Source: Balneola sp. MJW-20
Lineage (GTDB): Bacteria; Bacteroidota; Rhodothermia; Balneolales; Balneolaceae
DNA length: 64,000 bases
Direction of reading: 5' to 3'
Assembly: GCF_040811775.1 (NCBI RefSeq)
Contig: NZ_JBFNXW010000001.1
Coordinates: 1,116,001-1,180,000 of the forward strand
This document shows positions 16,701 through 25,886 of the stretch, piece after piece; position 1 is the first letter of the stretch, and every line of letters begins with the position of its first letter. The position numbers and the translations under genes were made by a program. Below the pieces are notes generated by a model. That model had not been told where the DNA came from. It ran no database searches and worked only from the letters and a program-made list of their open reading frames with translations.

Positions 16701-18942
16701 TATTGGTTCCTATAAAGTTATTCCGGATCACATTCTGTATAGCAGTTCCTCTAACCGACACTCCGGCACTGATATTTCCTGATATGATATTTCTTTTATC
16801 TGAGGTATCCCCTCCGATCTCATTCCCGCCGGAATCAATAATATATACACCGTCGGCCTGGTTTCCGATTGCTGAGGTGCCGGCTGAGTTTGTCCCGATC
16901 CTGTTAGACCAAACAAAATTGTTGTTACTGGAATATATAGCCACCCCGTGTGTACCGTTACCGGAAATGAAATTATTCTGTACCAAAGTATTTTCAACCA
17001 GGTTTATCAGCCGTATTCCCTCCACTACATTAGGTATCGCTGTATCACCGCCTTTGTTCAGTCCGATATAATTATCCTCCACAATATTGTCAGCAGATCC
17101 ATTCTGTATGAATACACCCACATTATTACCTGAGATCACATTATCACGGATCCGGTTTAATGGGGAATTATTAACGAATACTCCGAATGATCCGTTACCT
17201 TCATTTAGTTCACCGGTCTCATCCGTTCCGATATAATTGGACCGGATATCGTTCTGTCCGGGACCATCAAGACTGACCCCGGTTCCGTCCGAAAAATTAT
17301 TGATGATCAGTCCGGCTATAGTGCTTCCACCCGCCGAAAGAGTAAACCCGCCGGTTCCGGTCGCATTGGTTCCATTAATCTCTATGAGAGGGGTCTGCCC
17401 GCCGTTTAATCCGTCTATGATCACGGGATCGGTAAGTTCGGGTAAGCCCGAGGTCGGGCTGATCGTCCAGGTTCCTGAGGCGGCATTGTAACCAGGGTCT
17501 GAAGTTGGTATATCAAAGATTATCCGATCCGGCTTCCCTCCATTGATCGTATTATTAGCAGTGGTCATGATCTCTCTGAGTGAGCCGGCACCACTGTCAC
17601 TGGAATTGGTAACAATAAAAGTGTTTTGAGGCGGAGGCACCTGCAGGCGAAGAGTCGCAAAGTATTCGGTTGACCCGAATTCCGTATCTCCGAATAAAAG
17701 AATTTTTCCGTCATCCTGAATAGCCATCTCTCTGACCACATCTGCGTCATTATTCAGGTCGGCAAATATTACAGGTGAATTGTCTCCAAAAGTATTGTCA
17801 TTGCTCCCGTCGCTGTTCACACGGTACAGTACAAAATCGGTATTAGAAACCGAGGAAGCTGAACCATTACCCCCGATCAGAATCTTTCCGTCAGGCAGGA
17901 TTCTGAGGTCCGATCCCACATCATTACCGGTAAGACTTAAAATAGACCGCCCGTCACCTGAATAGGAATTATCAAGAGTACCGTCAGTATTCAGGCGGCC
18001 ATGGAGTATATCCCGGTCTGGAATTGGTCCGGCCGCTCCGGTAAAAACGATCTTGCCGTCATCCTGTATTGCAACAGCTTCAACTGTTTCCAAAGAAGTA
18101 CCAAAATCTCCTACAAATCGTCCGTTCGTTCCGAAACTGGTATCCCATGTACCGTCTGCATTCAATCTTACTACGGATGCATTACGGTTTCCGGCATCAT
18201 TGAAATTACCCCCGATCACGATCTTTCCGTCAGGCTGGAGTGCTATCCCATTCCAGTTTGTTCCGGATGCTGATGGATAGTTTATTCCGGCTGCTCCTTC
18301 ATTAAAGGTACTGTCAGGAATTCCATTCGAATTAAACCGAACAACCACTGCTGAAGCGAATCCCGATGCATCTCCTACCACCACGATCTTTCCGTTTCCG
18401 TCTATTACAATATCATTACCCCTGTTTGGCTGCCTGAAATCGATCACGTTTAAAGCCACCACCCCGGTTCCGTCCGGTCCGAATGAGCTATCGATCGTTC
18501 CGGAGGCATTGACTCTCATGACCATCAGATCTCCTGCACCTCCGGTAATTAAGATCTTACCATCACTTTGAACCGTCATACCCCTGGGGTCCCTTACCTG
18601 AAAGCCAGTAAAATAGCTGAAGCCATTCGTCCCGAAGGTATCGTCGAGGGACCCGTCAGAATTGTATTTATACAGGCCTATACCAAACTGATCGAAGGCT
18701 CCATCATCATTAGTATCTCTTTGTATGCTTCCGGCTGCAATTATTTTCCCATCTGGAAGCAATTCAAAAGCATATCCCATTTCATCAAAACCATAGGTGT
18801 TTGAAAACACCCATCCATCCTGCCCGAATGACTGGTCTGGTATCAGAGACTGAGCCTCAACCTGCTGCAGGTTCATTAAAAATATCACCAGAAAAGTGCA
18901 CATTGCTGCCCGCCCAAATACTGATCCGTATCCAACCTTCAT
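13729..18942 (-). CDS. Giant secreted delta-60 repeat / right-handed beta-helix protein with T9SS sorting domain
   Basis: This protein of about 1737 residues is built for the cell surface. After a signal peptide (...LVIFLMNLQQVEAQ), about 400 residues carry repeated QPDGKI(V/L)xGG ... VRLNADGxxDxSFGTNG units, the delta-60 repeat. Two tandem modules follow, each starting FIVTN-x-DSGAGSLR, running through a long N-rich right-handed beta-helix, and ending in a YPxxxSxxYDSVNxxVxxxYxLDTDPANA domain. The last ~80 residues are a T9SS type A sorting domain (NYPNPFNPTT ... GIYLYRIQ ... MMLVK). I prefer ATG 18942, which has GGAG 6 bp upstream, over an ATG 5 codons earlier without one. The ligand is unknown; adhesion or polysaccharide binding is plausible. 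It is monocistronic. Confidence 0.9.
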   Translation of the reverse strand: MKVGYGSVFGRAAMCTFLVIFLMNLQQVEAQSLIPDQSFGQDGWVFSNTYGFDEMGYAFELLPDGKIIAAGSIQRDTNDDGAFDQFGIGLYKYNSDGSLDDTFGTNGFSYFTGFQVRDPRGMTVQSDGKILITGGAGDLMVMRVNASGTIDSSFGPDGTGVVALNVIDFRQPNRGNDIVIDGNGKIVVVGDASGFASAVVVRFNSNGIPDSTFNEGAAGINYPSASGTNWNGIALQPDGKIVIGGNFNDAGNRNASVVRLNADGTWDTSFGTNGRFVGDFGTSLETVEAVAIQDDGKIVFTGAAGPIPDRDILHGRLNTDGTLDNSYSGDGRSILSLTGNDVGSDLRILPDGKILIGGNGSASSVSNTDFVLYRVNSDGSNDNTFGDNSPVIFADLNNDADVVREMAIQDDGKILLFGDTEFGSTEYFATLRLQVPPPQNTFIVTNSSDSGAGSLREIMTTANNTINGGKPDRIIFDIPTSDPGYNAASGTWTISPTSGLPELTDPVIIDGLNGGQTPLIEINGTNATGTGGFTLSAGGSTIAGLIINNFSDGTGVSLDGPGQNDIRSNYIGTDETGELNEGNGSFGVFVNNSPLNRIRDNVISGNNVGVFIQNGSADNIVEDNYIGLNKGGDTAIPNVVEGIRLINLVENTLVQNNFISGNGTHGVAIYSSNNNFVWSNRIGTNSAGTSAIGNQADGVYIIDSGGNEIGGDTSDKRNIISGNISAGVSVRGTAIQNVIRNNFIGTNILGTADLGNGGGGGVSLSSSNGNVVQQNLISGNGGDPATAGPGVTVTQLSKNNSIRDNLIGYNASGTSGIGNANNGVLILGNNNLVRDNSIAANGRSGIEIAGGDLNTVCGNKIGVVFAENAVLHNDFFGIWLNSGAQGNYIGGGASGCGGNLVVDDQVAIYINGTESRNNEVYGNLIGKTAGGFEPGGQSGITIVDADSNKVGLLATGFGNTIASMSQSAISISANGGTAVGNSMKGNLMSNGGSLGIDLGANGITTNDAGDTDSGPNNYQNYPEIISMTYDSVNTEVEIIYSLDTDPANATYPINIDFYKDSGDRQAAGYLGTASLFENDFGETDTVRYNNVEFTSLQIADQIIGVATDSDGNSSEFSAPVGFTTDNGNGGGGDTNTFIVTNTNDSGAGSLRQAILDANANPNGALTDSVVFQIDASDPGYESGSGTWKILPATGLPEITDPVVITGAEQGESPKIEINGSNLSTADGLVINTGNSIIQGLIINNFGSGSGIVLSDGPPNTILNNYIGTDETGSAAEGNSQYGIWVLDGSSHLILYNVLSGNGISGLRIDSTSSGNLIEGNIIGLTAGKVQGPGNTMDGMHIWGDFNQVNTNWSAGNGGSGIKIQSGAGNLLCGNNVGLNADLDAPIPNGNYGIHLNDGASDNTIGDPVSGCAPNLISDDEEGIRMGGTFTSGNIIKGNLFGTNENGDNLGGGTGIFVRDATNNTIGSINAGNIIAYMSSKAILITDNSGQATGNNLRGNIMLANALIGLDLGGDNVTVNDTGDADEGPNRLQNYPVVSSVEYDSVNSQVTLNYELDTDPANAAYPVNVDFYLQGGDRQPVRYLGTDTIFENESGTVQLPAYNNAAFLDLEIDDLVIAMATDDEGNSSEFSDPVSVSRPTIVSNESDEGVPTDFVLKQNYPNPFNPTTVISFGIPVASEVQVNIFNLLGQRVSTLVDQRLNAGYHEFSFDASGLPSGIYLYRIQADGFTAIKKMMLVK

Positions 18943-18999
18943 ATAAACTCCGTTCATTTTGCAGGAAACCCCGCGTAGTTAATGCTATTTCTTACTAAT

Positions 19000-19015
19000 C
19001 TGACCAAAAGGTCAG
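19000..19015. promoter_or_regulatory. Perfect inverted repeat in the divergent promoter region
   Basis: CTGACC-AAAA-GGTCAG is a perfect 6-bp inverted repeat with a 4-bp spacer. It lies 58 bp upstream of the giant-gene start and about 230 bp upstream of the divergent aldo/keto reductase gene. It could be a regulator operator or a leader hairpin; no T run follows, so it is not a terminator. The rest of 18958-19244 shows nothing else I can name. Confidence 0.25.
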
Positions 19016-19244
19016 CTGTAAGCCTGAACAAAGTCCTTCCGATTATGTGATCTGCAATGGTCCCAGACCGGGATATTAGCTAAGAATAGATGATTGTTTC
19101 TATTCTAATTAATACTGATCACTTTTGCAATTCCTGTTCCTTCTTCATTCATTCAGATCAATCGGAACAATTATTCAGCTTACTGTTCATTACTAAAGCG
19201 TATCTTTAATCTTAAATGGCTCAACTTATCTCCAAAGTATTATT

Positions 19245-20120
19245 ATGGAATTAGAAACAGTGGGTAACAGCGGAATAGTAGTCAGCAAGCTTGGTTTCGG
19301 TTGCATGTCTCTGGAAGGCTCTCAGAAATACATCACGAATCTGATCCGGAAGGCGGTTGATCATGGCATCACTCTATTTGATACCGCAGATATGTATGAT
19401 CAGGGACAAAATGAGGTCTGGCTGGGTAATGCACTTGCCGGGGTTCGTGATGAGGTGGTACTGGCAACTAAGGTCGGTCACAACTGGGGTGCAGAAGGTT
19501 ATACCTGGGATCCGTCATACGACAGCATCATTAAAGGAGTGGAAGGCAGTCTCAGGAGACTTCAAACCGATCATATAGATCTGTATCAGCTTCATGGAGG
19601 TACTCTGGAGGATCCGATAGATGACCTGATCAGAGCAATGGAAGAATTAAAAAAAAGCGGAAAGATCCGGGAATGGGGTATATCCTCCATTCGACCTAAT
19701 GTGATAAGAGAATATCTGCACCGAACTAAACCAGCGGCAATTATGATGCAGTATTCACTGTTTGACCGGCGACCTGAAGAAGAATGCCTGGATCTCCTGC
19801 ATAAGAATAATATAGGGGTACTGGCGAGAGGTCCTATTGCTAAGGGATTGCTTGCAGGCAAAGCACCCCGGGCCTACCTGGATCATTCTGATGAGGAGAT
19901 CAAAAACTATCAAAAGATCCTCAGATCACTCGGGGATCCGCTATCCATAGCACTGGATTATCTGCGGGAAAATAAAGCCGTCTCTTCATCAGTAGTCGGA
20001 ATTCGTACCGTAGAACAGCTCGATCAGATCATACATGCCTGGGACCATAAACCACATGACAGTATCACAAAAAAAATTGCAGGACTTATTCCCGCCTCCT
20101 TATATACAAATCACCGCTAA
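19245..20120 (+). CDS. Aldo/keto reductase
   Basis: The 291-residue NADPH-dependent oxidoreductase has the (beta/alpha)8 aldo/keto reductase fold. The catalytic tetrad is complete: D46, Y51 (FDTADMYDQG), K76 (LATKVG) and H117 (YQLHGG). A C-terminal stretch (SSVVGIRTVEQLDQ) carries the family's NADP-phosphate-binding pattern. The DTADMY motif and length place it near the YhdN/AKR11-13-like bacterial enzymes that reduce small aldehydes or sugar-derived carbonyls. The substrate cannot be inferred. It has no signal peptide. RNase D follows 74 bp downstream on the same strand, probably unrelated in function. Confidence 0.9.
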   Translation: MELETVGNSGIVVSKLGFGCMSLEGSQKYITNLIRKAVDHGITLFDTADMYDQGQNEVWLGNALAGVRDEVVLATKVGHNWGAEGYTWDPSYDSIIKGVEGSLRRLQTDHIDLYQLHGGTLEDPIDDLIRAMEELKKSGKIREWGISSIRPNVIREYLHRTKPAAIMMQYSLFDRRPEEECLDLLHKNNIGVLARGPIAKGLLAGKAPRAYLDHSDEEIKNYQKILRSLGDPLSIALDYLRENKAVSSSVVGIRTVEQLDQIIHAWDHKPHDSITKKIAGLIPASLYTNHR

Positions 20121-20194
20121 GCTTTAACGTTCTGAATGGGATTTTGGAATTGTAATTTGATACCTTTAGAAAATCATTACAGCAGACGGAATTA

Positions 20195-21358
20195 ATGTCT
20201 ATTCAGTATATAAATAAACAGGACCATCTTGAGGACCTGCTTCCGAAATTACATCAGAATAACAGGATCGGAGTAGATCTGGAGTTTGATCGTAACCGTT
20301 ACCGATACGGATTCAACCTCTGTCTGATACAGATCTATGACGGAGAAAAAGCATACCTGGTCGATCCTCTTTCCGACGAGGTCGATCTTAGCGGTTTATT
20401 CAGTCTTTTTGAAGATCAGGACCAGGAGCTGGTGGTCTATTCATTCGGTGAAGACCTCCGACTGTTGCATAGTCTGAATTGCTTCCCGACTAAGATCGCT
20501 GACCTGGATCATGCACTCAGACTGTTGAACTATCCTCCAGGATCTTTGGGTAAACACCTCGAACAAACAACCGGAGTTGAACTCCCCCCCTCATCCCAGC
20601 AGAGTAACTGGTTCAAAAGACCGCTTACTGAAAAACAGCAGGTCTATGCTGCCGCTGATGTATTGTATCTGTTAGATCTGTATGATCATCTGATCGATGA
20701 GCTTAAAAGAGAAGACATAAAACATTGGTTTGAACAGGAGAATCACTGGCTTGAGTCTCAGGATTATTCCAATGAAGATCATTCCGTATTATTCAGAGAT
20801 AAGGATAAAAAAGGGATGAATGCTTTTGAATGGTATATCTACCAGCAACTGATGTATAAAATTGACGAGACTGCTGAGAAGCTCAACCGCCCGATTTACC
20901 ACATAGCTCCCAAATATCTGATAGCAAGAGTAGCCAAAGATCCCTCATTACTGGATTCATGGAGTGACCAAAAGAAAATATTCCCCGGGGTAAGAAATCA
21001 AAAGTTCGGGAAAGAACTAAAATCGGTCTATAACCGGGCTCATCAGGAAGCCATGGAACAGGGAATATCCAAATCCGACCCGGCTGAAAGTCGTTGGACA
21101 CGGGAAGAACATCAGGAGCATAAAAGGAAGAAGCAACAGATCAATAAGGTAAAAAACGCTACACTCGGTCCGGTGCAAAATGCCATTGTTAGCGATATAG
21201 GGCAGCATGCGCAAACCTTTATACTTCCAAACGGGCTGGTTGAGGATATTATACTGAACAAAGCTGATCTGCCAGATTATAAAGCAGAACTTATCCGGAC
21301 TTACAGCAATCGTCTTGATCTTGATCTTTCTGAACTTGAGATCCTGAAAAATATTTAG
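20195..21358 (+). CDS. rnd: Ribonuclease D
   Basis: This 387-residue 3'-5' exoribonuclease of the DEDDy type trims tRNA and other small RNA 3' ends. The metal ligands and catalytic Tyr are visible: D28 and E30 (GVDLEFDR), D87 (SFGEDLRLL), Y151 and D155 (YAAADVLYLLDL). The C-terminal half (about 210-380) is helical and corresponds to the HRDC-type domains, with a basic linker near 300-320 (EEHQEHKRKKQQ). It is of normal family length. It sits between an aldo/keto reductase and phenylalanine hydroxylase gene on the same strand with gaps of about 70 bp, so it may be independently transcribed. Confidence 0.9.
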   Translation: MSIQYINKQDHLEDLLPKLHQNNRIGVDLEFDRNRYRYGFNLCLIQIYDGEKAYLVDPLSDEVDLSGLFSLFEDQDQELVVYSFGEDLRLLHSLNCFPTKIADLDHALRLLNYPPGSLGKHLEQTTGVELPPSSQQSNWFKRPLTEKQQVYAAADVLYLLDLYDHLIDELKREDIKHWFEQENHWLESQDYSNEDHSVLFRDKDKKGMNAFEWYIYQQLMYKIDETAEKLNRPIYHIAPKYLIARVAKDPSLLDSWSDQKKIFPGVRNQKFGKELKSVYNRAHQEAMEQGISKSDPAESRWTREEHQEHKRKKQQINKVKNATLGPVQNAIVSDIGQHAQTFILPNGLVEDIILNKADLPDYKAELIRTYSNRLDLDLSELEILKNI

Positions 21359-21428
21359 ACCACGGAATCCCGTCCCCAATAATCTGGTTAATTTTTTTGA
21401 CTATTAAGACTATTCATTAATTCTGACC

Positions 21429-22160
21429 ATGCAACAAAACTATGATGCCTATACTTCCGAGGATCAGGAAGTATGGAAGATCCTATCCAGACGACAGATC
21501 GAAAACCTGCCCGGTAAAGCACATCCGGAGTATATGTCCTGCCTAAAAGAAATGCAGGATGTTTTAAATGAAAGAGCGATTCCTAAATTTGAAGAACTGA
21601 ATGAAGTGTTGCTTGCCAAACATGGGTGGAGCATCACTGTTGTACCGGGTCTGATACCGGTTGAGGATTTCTTTCAGCTGCTAAAAGACCGCAAATTCAG
21701 TGCCTCAACCTGGTTGCGTAAAATGAGCGAACTCGACTATCTGGAGGAACCCGATATGTTTCATGATATCTTCGGACATATCCCCCTCCTGATGAATGAA
21801 GCTTATGCCGATTTCGTACAAAAACTGGGGGCGCTGGGTGTTAAATTCATTGATGACCCAAAGATCGTTAAACAGCTGCAGAGGCTGTACTGGTTCACCA
21901 TCGAGTTCGGATTGATCAAAGAACAGAATAAGTCACTCATTTACGGCGCCGGCATCATTTCTTCTTCCGGAGAAACCGATCACGTCATGAATGATAATAT
22001 CTCGATCAAAGAATATAATATCTATGATATCATCGAACAGGACTTCATTACTTCTGAGATACAGACACTCTATTTCGAGATCAATGATTTCGAACAGCTA
22101 TTTTCCTCTATAGAAGGACTGGAAGAAAGTCTGCTGGAGCTCAAAAGCGAGACAGCATAG
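21429..22160 (+). CDS. phhA: Phenylalanine-4-hydroxylase
   Basis: The 243-residue non-heme iron, tetrahydropterin-dependent aromatic amino acid hydroxylase converts phenylalanine to tyrosine. The iron ligands are H112, H117 (DMFHDIFGHIP) and E159 (YWFTIEFGLI), exactly as in bacterial PhhA. There is no N-terminal ACT regulatory domain, as is usual for the short bacterial form. It has no signal peptide. A strong terminator 36 bp after the stop closes the unit. The pterin-recycling partner (PhhB, pterin carbinolamine dehydratase) is not next to it. Tyrosine catabolism genes are also absent from the window, so whether it serves biosynthesis or degradation is open. Confidence 0.95.
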   Translation: MQQNYDAYTSEDQEVWKILSRRQIENLPGKAHPEYMSCLKEMQDVLNERAIPKFEELNEVLLAKHGWSITVVPGLIPVEDFFQLLKDRKFSASTWLRKMSELDYLEEPDMFHDIFGHIPLLMNEAYADFVQKLGALGVKFIDDPKIVKQLQRLYWFTIEFGLIKEQNKSLIYGAGIISSSGETDHVMNDNISIKEYNIYDIIEQDFITSEIQTLYFEINDFEQLFSSIEGLEESLLELKSETA

Positions 22161-22195
22161 CTTCCGCCGGAGTAATGAATCTGTGTACCTAAGTT

Positions 22196-22234
22196 AAAGC
22201 CCTGTTCTTTATAAAAAAGATCAGGGCTTTTTAT
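22196..22234 (+). terminator. Rho-independent terminator after phhA
   Basis: A 9-bp perfect stem (AAAGCCCTG / CAGGGCTTT), extended inward by A/T pairs, is followed by a T run. It lies between the convergent phhA and tricorn-like genes and may also slow minus-strand transcripts. Confidence 0.8.
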
Positions 22235-22236
22235 CT

Positions 22237-25200
22237 CTAATTATCCTTTAAGCCATTAGCAGTCCGGTCGTCCGGCTTCGGAGCCGGGGTCATTTCGTTT
22301 CCGCCTTCTGACTCAAGCAAGCGCATCACTTCTGCCACAACTCGTTCGATCTGTGGATCACGGCCCTGAATCAGCTGATTAGGGTCATCCCATACTTTGA
22401 TATCAGGACGAACTCCTTCCCCTTCCCAGAACCAGTGACCGTCATTATCATATAGTCTGGCGCCAGGTACGGTGATACCTCCTCCGTCAATCAACTGATG
22501 TCCGGTTGCGGGTCCCACCAAAATTCCCAGCGTTCTTTCCCCGACAATTGGTCCGGCTTCAAGCTCCTGGAAAGCCCATGGCAGCCCGTCTCCTCCTGAT
22601 CCGGCCCACCCATTGATCAGCATACCCATTGGCCCGGTATTCGCCTTGATTGGCCATCTGTGATCACGTCCATGCCTCCAATGCAGATTGTAGACGATCG
22701 GTCGCTGCATAAGCTCAAGAAAACGATCTGCCAGCTGACCTCCGCCATTAAAGCGTTCATCAATGATAAAGCCTTCTTTATCCAGCTGACCGTAGTACAT
22801 TCGTACCAGTTCCAGCTGTCCCTGGCCGCTGGTATTCGACATATATACATACCCCAGTTTGCCGTCTGAAAGCTCATCCACCATTTTACGGTTATTTTCG
22901 ATCCACTCCAGGTAACGGAGTTGTACCTCTTCCCCGGTATTCAGTGTTTCAACGATCACCTCAACGGCCTCTCCTGAGTTTCCACTGCTGCTAATCATCA
23001 GAGAAACCGTTTGATCATCCAGTCCTTCAAAGGAAGCGTAGGGATCCTGCGAAGGGTCGATCATCATTCCGTTCACAGAATGTATATAGTCGCCTACGTT
23101 CACATTCACACCGGGGCGGTCGAATGGTGACCTGATTTCCGTATCCCATTCTGCAGGTTTCACGATCCGGCTAATACGGTATTTTCCATTGTTTAGCTCC
23201 CAGTCTATTCCCAGATAACCGGTTCCAACAGCATTTATATTCTCTGTGTCACCACCCCCGGTATAAGTATGACCTGCACTGAGTTCAGCCTGCATATTGG
23301 ATTGTAAATTGGTTATGTCCCATCTGGTACGGGCATCGTCAATAAGTTCACCGTAGCGATCTTTCATCTCACCCCAGTCCACCCCATGCATGTCGGGATC
23401 ATAAAAGAAGTCTCTGTACCTTCTCCAGGTATCCATAAAGATCTGTCTCCATTCTTCTTTAGGGATTAGTTCCATTTTCAGACCCTCAGTAGGAATAGCA
23501 TCTTCGATCTTCTGGCCGGGTTGGGGCTGAATGATCCCATACTGTCCGCGGCTGCTTACCAGGATCGATTTACCATCTGCTGAAGCAACTGCTCTGCTAA
23601 CCCCTTCCATAATGGTTACCTCTTCCCTCTTTTCGGTATCATAACCCATAAGCATCGGAGCACCACCTGATGAACCTGTATTAGGGAAACGCTGGTACAC
23701 CAATAAATTATCACCAAAAAAGCCTACCATAGCGCCGAAATTACCGGGCTCGACCGGAAGCACAGCGATCCTGCTTTCCAGTCCTTCCAGGTTGATCTCC
23801 ACGTCCATTTCTTCATTATCTTCTGCAGGTTCGTCGTCCTCTTCACCATCCTTAGACGCCTCCACCTGATCATTCTCAGGCTGCAGCAAATAAGGTGATT
23901 CCCCGGTAAGACTAAGCCCAACTATATGAGTCGAATTAGGATAGATCCAGGTATTATCAAGATCTGAATAAGCTGCATTGAAGTTCCTGCTCGTCTGGAA
24001 GAATAAATATTCTCCATTGTTACTGAATACTGCATTACCGGAATCATAATAACTGCTGGTAGCCTGATGCAGCTCTCCGTTATCCATATCAAACAGCATA
24101 ACCGCAAACTGTCCGTTTTCCATACCCCTGCTGAATGAGATCCATCTGGAATCAGGTGACCAGGTGATCGGGAATCCAGGACGACCACCATGGCCTACAT
24201 TCCAATTCGTATTTCCGACTTCAGTAGTCCTCCCGTTATCTACACTCAGAACATATATTGTGTTGGTCTCATCAATGAAGGCAATATGCTTACTGTCCGG
24301 AGACCAGTACAGTGTATACCCGTAGCCTTTATCCCGATCTGTGAGTTTACGTGCTTTATTGGTACCGTTCACCGACGATAACCATATCTCATACTCTCCA
24401 CTCCGATCACTCCAGTATGCAATATGCTTACCATCCGGAGACCACGCCGGATCCCGGTCATTAGCTCCGCTTGATTTGGTTATATTCATCGTATACCCAT
24501 CTGATACCGGCACATTAAAGAGTTCCCCTCTGGCTTCGAATACCACTCTTTTACCGCCCGGAGATGCGGTCATATTCTGTATACTGTTGCTGACATCTAA
24601 GGTTTTTGGCATCTCTGCTGAAAGGTCACTAACTATATTGATATCCACAGTTCCGAATTCCCGGGAATCAAGATCCATCAGGTATAATTCACCGCCTACT
24701 TCAAATACCAGATCCTCCGGACCGGCAGAGAGGAATGAAATATCAAAATCGGTGAAGTTGGTTACCTGTGTGGCATTTCCGCTATTTGTGTCGTAAGCCC
24801 AGATATTAAGCCTGAAATTCGGCCCCTGATCGGATAAGAAATAAACCGTGTCACCTGCCCATGCCGGCTTCCCGTCATTGAATTCATTCTCAGTAATGTT
24901 GACAGCTTGATTACTGTTCAGGTCAAAGAGAATGATATCAGAAGCCAGACCACCTTTATAACGTTTAAAAGGGTAATTTTCTGTGATCTTTGTGATATAT
25001 GCCAGTTTACTGCCATCAGGTGAATAGCTCGCCAGTTCTCCGTAAGGAATAGCCAGTTTTTCAGGTAGTCCTCCCTCCTTATCTACTAAAAAGAACTGCC
25101 TCGATGACCTTTGACCGAGGTGCCTTCTGGAGGCGAATAAAAGATGTTCTCCATCCGGATGCCATTCGATCATCCGGTCAGAATGCGATTGATAGGTTAC

Positions 25201-25500
25201 TCGGGTGGGCACTCCTCCCGTAACCGGCATTACATATACATCTTCATTTCCATCATACATTGCTGTAAATGCGATCTCTGAACCGTCAGGTGAAAACCGA
25301 GGCCATGACTCCTCTCCCTGTGAATGGGTGACCTGCATGGCTGTTCCGCCGTTCTTTTCAACCAGCCAGATATCACCACCATATACAAATGTGATATGAG
25401 AATCTGAAACATCCATATACCGCATGAGTTTCGCGCTTATCTGTCCGTATGAAGAGGCAGAAAATAAAATTAAGATTAGCACTGTGTTAAGAGTCCGCAT
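22237..25500 (-). CDS. Secreted tricorn-like S41 protease with N-terminal TolB-like propeller
   Basis: The protein has 1087 residues from ATG 25500. I prefer this start to an ATG 21 codons upstream because it begins a clean Sec signal peptide (MRTLNTVLILILFSASSYGQ) and has a GGA-rich leader. Residues ~30-540 hold many PD40/TolB-type propeller repeats (WSPDGKHIAYxSDRSG, FSPDGSEIAFT). An acidic linker rich in D/E follows, then a helical C1 domain, a PDZ domain (~770-870), and the S41 tricorn core with DERFNGGGQ and the nucleophile S968 in WAGSGGDG. The family degrades peptides released by larger proteases. Two terminator-like hairpins lie 280-510 bp upstream, in the long leader that separates it from nrdJ on the same strand. 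Confidence 0.9.
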   Translation of the reverse strand: MRTLNTVLILILFSASSYGQISAKLMRYMDVSDSHITFVYGGDIWLVEKNGGTAMQVTHSQGEESWPRFSPDGSEIAFTAMYDGNEDVYVMPVTGGVPTRVTYQSHSDRMIEWHPDGEHLLFASRRHLGQRSSRQFFLVDKEGGLPEKLAIPYGELASYSPDGSKLAYITKITENYPFKRYKGGLASDIILFDLNSNQAVNITENEFNDGKPAWAGDTVYFLSDQGPNFRLNIWAYDTNSGNATQVTNFTDFDISFLSAGPEDLVFEVGGELYLMDLDSREFGTVDINIVSDLSAEMPKTLDVSNSIQNMTASPGGKRVVFEARGELFNVPVSDGYTMNITKSSGANDRDPAWSPDGKHIAYWSDRSGEYEIWLSSVNGTNKARKLTDRDKGYGYTLYWSPDSKHIAFIDETNTIYVLSVDNGRTTEVGNTNWNVGHGGRPGFPITWSPDSRWISFSRGMENGQFAVMLFDMDNGELHQATSSYYDSGNAVFSNNGEYLFFQTSRNFNAAYSDLDNTWIYPNSTHIVGLSLTGESPYLLQPENDQVEASKDGEEDDEPAEDNEEMDVEINLEGLESRIAVLPVEPGNFGAMVGFFGDNLLVYQRFPNTGSSGGAPMLMGYDTEKREEVTIMEGVSRAVASADGKSILVSSRGQYGIIQPQPGQKIEDAIPTEGLKMELIPKEEWRQIFMDTWRRYRDFFYDPDMHGVDWGEMKDRYGELIDDARTRWDITNLQSNMQAELSAGHTYTGGGDTENINAVGTGYLGIDWELNNGKYRISRIVKPAEWDTEIRSPFDRPGVNVNVGDYIHSVNGMMIDPSQDPYASFEGLDDQTVSLMISSSGNSGEAVEVIVETLNTGEEVQLRYLEWIENNRKMVDELSDGKLGYVYMSNTSGQGQLELVRMYYGQLDKEGFIIDERFNGGGQLADRFLELMQRPIVYNLHWRHGRDHRWPIKANTGPMGMLINGWAGSGGDGLPWAFQELEAGPIVGERTLGILVGPATGHQLIDGGGITVPGARLYDNDGHWFWEGEGVRPDIKVWDDPNQLIQGRDPQIERVVAEVMRLLESEGGNEMTPAPKPDDRTANGLKDN

Positions 25501-25777
25501 ATTCCATCCCGTTTGTTTGAATTGAAGGGCGCTTCCCGTTCTGTTCCCGATAATAATTAACAAAATTAACGGGAAAGATGCCTTTAATCGTTGACCGGAA
25601 TACAGATCTTGGTAACCGATGACAGGAGAGGATCTTCGTTTATCGAAATACGAAAGATTTGAAATTTACCGGGAATGGAGCAAGGTTTCTATGCGGTAAG
25701 GTATGTTGTTCACAGGCAGTCTGAAAGGGGTCTCTATAATGAATGATCGATCATACATAATTCCCCTTAAGAGGGAT

Positions 25778-25814
25778 ATAAAAAACCCCGACCGGCTATC
25801 CAACCGACCAGGGT
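25778..25814 (-). terminator. Second terminator-like hairpin downstream of nrdJ
   Basis: On the minus strand the arms (25814-25802 and 25797-25785) form a 13-position stem with several G-U pairs and a 4-nt loop, followed by a run of T residues. It resembles the hairpin at 25954-25989 and shares its upstream flank, so it looks like a diverged duplicate. Confidence 0.65.
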
Positions 25815-25815
25815 T

Positions 25816-25834
25816 ATCCTGTTCTCCATGAAAG
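25816..25834. repeat. Direct repeat copy 1 (19 bp) flanking a terminator
   Basis: The 19-bp sequence ATCCTGTTCTCCATGAAAG is identical to copy 2 at 25992-26010, 176 bp away. Each copy abuts a terminator hairpin on the same side, so hairpin and flank appear to have been duplicated together. Confidence 0.8.
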
Positions 25835-25886
25835 AAATTCATGCTATAAGCGAATGTAATAGATGGATTTATACAAGGAAAGCTTT

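Noticed and set aside
14040..17619. CRISPR or DNA tandem repeat within the N-rich region of the giant gene
   Set aside because: The repetition is at protein level (beta-helix coils); DNA copies are diverged and lack regular repeat-spacer lengths.
24341..24796. A 151-codon plus-strand frame inside the tricorn-like gene
   Set aside because: Antisense to propeller repeats, whose periodic codons create long open reverse frames; no leader or motif.
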